DNA from: UBA11373 sp035291545
Lineage (GTDB): Bacteria; Actinomycetota; Acidimicrobiia; Spongiisociales; UBA11373
Length of the DNA stretch: 7,101 bases
Direction: 5' to 3'
NCBI GenBank assembly: GCA_035291545.1
Contig: DATDRW010000004.1
Span: forward strand, 1-7,101
A program made the translations under genes and the position numbers. Numbering within the stretch: the stretch's first letter is position 1; each line of letters begins with the position of its first letter. Positions 5,953 to 7,101 of the stretch are shown one piece after another. Below the pieces are notes generated by a model, which did not search any database, had not been told where the DNA came from, and worked only from the letters and a program-made list of their open reading frames with translations.

Positions 5953-5964
5953 CTCACCCTCACT

Positions 5965-6420
5965 ATGAAACGACTCATCACCATCGCACTGGTTGCCGTT
6001 CTCGTCCTCGCCGCCTGCGGTGACGACGATGCCGGTACCACGACCACGCCGACAACCACCACGCCGACGACTACCACCACGATCGTTCTGCCCGACTCGG
6101 TGATCGCGGAGTTCCGCACCCCGGACGGCGAGACTTTCAAAGTGTCGCTCGCCGGGGCTGCCGCCGATCATGTGCGGCAGGGTTTCGCCTCTGGTGACCC
6201 GGCCGGGATCCCCAACGGGTTGATCCTGCGCGGCGACGGCGGGGTCAACACGGGCCATGACTGGCACCTCGAGAACGTCGAGTTCGCCGACATGGCCATA
6301 GAGGTGTGCGACGGCACGGTGTCGCACATCGACGACGTCGGATACGACGCCTGGGTCGCCTCGCAGGGCGACCGCTACTGCCCCTGGTCCGCAGAGTTGA
6401 TCGCGGTCACCGAGGGCTGA
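5965..6420 (+). CDS. Secreted lipoprotein with BP74 N-terminal-like domain
   Basis: A 151-residue predicted lipoprotein. Residues 1-18 form a short lipoprotein signal: MKR, a hydrophobic core, then the lipobox LAAC with Cys18 as the lipidated residue. Residues 25-39 are a TTTTP-type linker that would hold the domain off the membrane. Residues about 46-149 form a small globular domain with the landmarks RGDGGVN (89-95), WHL (100-102), FADMAIEVCD (107-116) and RYCPWSAEL (137-145). These match my memory of the BP74 N-terminal-like family (first named from a Dictyostelium calmodulin-binding protein), in which G-I, WHL, EVCD and CPW are conserved. Cys115 and Cys139 could form a disulfide outside the cell. 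The molecular function is not known to me. The frame is open upstream to about 5593, but that part translates repeats, and the signal peptide fixes the start at 5965. No Shine-Dalgarno is seen. The gene is convergent with its downstream neighbour. Confidence 0.85.
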   Translation: MKRLITIALVAVLVLAACGDDDAGTTTTPTTTTPTTTTTIVLPDSVIAEFRTPDGETFKVSLAGAAADHVRQGFASGDPAGIPNGLILRGDGGVNTGHDWHLENVEFADMAIEVCDGTVSHIDDVGYDAWVASQGDRYCPWSAELIAVTEG

Positions 6421-6423
6421 GGC

Positions 6424-7095
6424 TCATCTCAGTTCGACTTCGTACTTGCGCCCGCACGACGGGCAGGTGGTGCGCTTGCCCACCACCCCGGCCACGGTCG
6501 TTCCGCAGAAGGGGCAGTGGGTGTACGGCTCCGGGGTGGTCTGCAGGGTCATGCGGTGGACCACCGGCGTGGCGATCGCCGCCGCGGCGAGCAGCACCAT
6601 CACGATGCCGAAGATCCGCCCGTAGCTCTCGGGAACGTCGCCCTCGACCCAGATCAGGGTGATGACGAAGCCGGCGGCGATCACGGCGAGGCCCGTCGCC
6701 GCCGAGCGCACCCACGCCAGGTTGCCGGTTCCCGGCCAGGCCGAGAGCAGGCTGATCAGGGCCGAGATCACCGCGATCACGAGGATCGTGCCCGGGATCT
6801 TGAAGAAAGTCTCGCCCGGTTCGGCCCATATCGCGATGATGAAGATCGCCGAGGCCAGCCCGGCGGCGACCATGCCGATCTTGGGCCACCATCCCACCCG
6901 GCCGGCGCTCGCCGCCGGCGCACAGACCAGGGCCAGCACCGCACCCATCGTGGCGAGCAGCGATGTGCCGAGGATCTTCCCCCCGGTCTCACCCAACTCC
7001 CCTCCCACCAGGGCGAAGATGCCGATGGCGGCGTTGATGGCTACCAGAACCAGGATGATGCGGAAGAAGGATGCGCGGTTCATGGCCTCCATCAT
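6424..7095 (-). CDS. Six-helix membrane protein with C-terminal zinc ribbon, function unknown
   Basis: A protein of up to 223 residues. Six hydrophobic segments lie at about residues 12-32, 41-63, 72-90, 100-120, 130-150 and 158-180, followed by a short hydrophilic tail. The tail carries CPFCG (194-198) and CPSCGRKYEVEL (211-222). The pairs Cys194/Cys197 and Cys211/Cys214 form a Cys4 zinc ribbon (rubredoxin-like knuckles), probably cytoplasmic. I do not recognise the family beyond this, and an enzymatic role is not visible. The first helix is similar in length and spacing to the others, so the protein is probably not secreted. ATG codons occur at 7095, 7092 and 7083, and the frame stays open to the window edge. 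The ATG at 7083 (MNRASFF) has a GGAGG only two bases upstream, so the true start is unresolved and could lie outside the window. Its stop codon is three bases from the convergent lipoprotein stop. Confidence 0.8.
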   Translation of the reverse strand: MMEAMNRASFFRIILVLVAINAAIGIFALVGGELGETGGKILGTSLLATMGAVLALVCAPAASAGRVGWWPKIGMVAAGLASAIFIIAIWAEPGETFFKIPGTILVIAVISALISLLSAWPGTGNLAWVRSAATGLAVIAAGFVITLIWVEGDVPESYGRIFGIVMVLLAAAAIATPVVHRMTLQTTPEPYTHCPFCGTTVAGVVGKRTTCPSCGRKYEVELR

Positions 7096-7101
7096 GGCCC
7101 G

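Larger units (their letters stand above)
5563..5964. other. Repeat-rich intergenic region between nuoN and the lipoprotein gene
   Basis: About 400 bases without a credible gene. From left to right it holds a heptamer tandem array (5568-5651), a second degenerate heptamer block (5660-5687), a C-rich/G-rich hairpin (5714-5732), a second hairpin (5736-5755) that overlaps the first copy of a 26-bp direct repeat, the second copy of that repeat (5818-5843), a dyad (5874-5890), a pyrimidine/purine inverted repeat (5894-5914), and a possible promoter just before 5965. Open frames that cross it are low in plausible protein content and translate the repeats. No hairpin followed by a T-run was seen, so the nuo operon has no recognisable intrinsic terminator here. 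Confidence 0.85.

Noticed and set aside
5593..5964. Upstream extension of the lipoprotein reading frame
   Set aside because: This part translates the heptamer repeats and palindromes, and an extended protein would bury the signal peptide and lipobox. The ATG at 5965 is the sensible start.
6416..6433. Bidirectional terminator between the convergent genes
   Set aside because: Only a five- or six-pair dyad (CTGAG/CTCAG) spans the two stop codons, with no T-run on either side. It is too weak to call.
1..7101. tRNA, rRNA, insertion sequence or phage attachment site
   Set aside because: No cloverleaf-like element, transposase or integrase sequence, or tRNA-end duplication was seen on either strand.

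Overview
The window is the 3' end of a nuo operon (respiratory complex I, NADH:quinone oxidoreductase, membrane arm) from a high-GC bacterium, followed by a repeat-rich intergenic gap and two genes in convergent orientation. The organism is most likely an actinomycete, with the class Acidimicrobiia or a related uncultivated lineage as my best guess. That guess rests on the high GC content (judged by eye), the NuoN and NuoM sequence style, GTG starts, a lipoprotein with a Thr/Pro linker (TTTTP repeats), and a possible leaderless start with a TANNNT-type -10. None of these is decisive.

Layout. Positions 1-113 hold the last 36 codons of nuoJ. nuoK (110-415), nuoL (409-2463), nuoM (2479-4050) and nuoN (4051-5562) follow on the + strand with overlaps or gaps of at most 15 bases, so they are almost certainly one translationally coupled transcript. 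All charged residues known to matter for proton pumping in the NuoK/L/M/N families are present, so this looks like a complete, functional proton-pumping arm. NuoL, NuoM and NuoN are the three antiporter-like subunits, NuoK and NuoJ link them to the quinone site, and the C-terminal lateral helix of NuoL ties the arm together.

Positions 5563-5964 hold no convincing gene. This gap is a mosaic of repeats. A tandem array of 12 heptamers (consensus YCYGTTK) starts six bases after the nuoN stop, and a second block of four degenerate heptamers follows. Then come a hairpin-bearing element with a perfect 26-bp direct repeat, inverted partial copies of both repeat types, and an operator-like dyad. The minus strand of the array has five regularly spaced GGG tracts and could form a G-quadruplex.

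Positions 5965-6420 encode a 151-residue lipoprotein whose globular part resembles the BP74 N-terminal-like family. Positions 6424-7095 (minus strand) encode a six-helix membrane protein with a C-terminal Cys4 zinc ribbon, function unknown. The stop codons of these two genes are three bases apart.

I found no clear evidence of a new multi-gene system. The most unusual material is the non-coding mosaic after nuoN.
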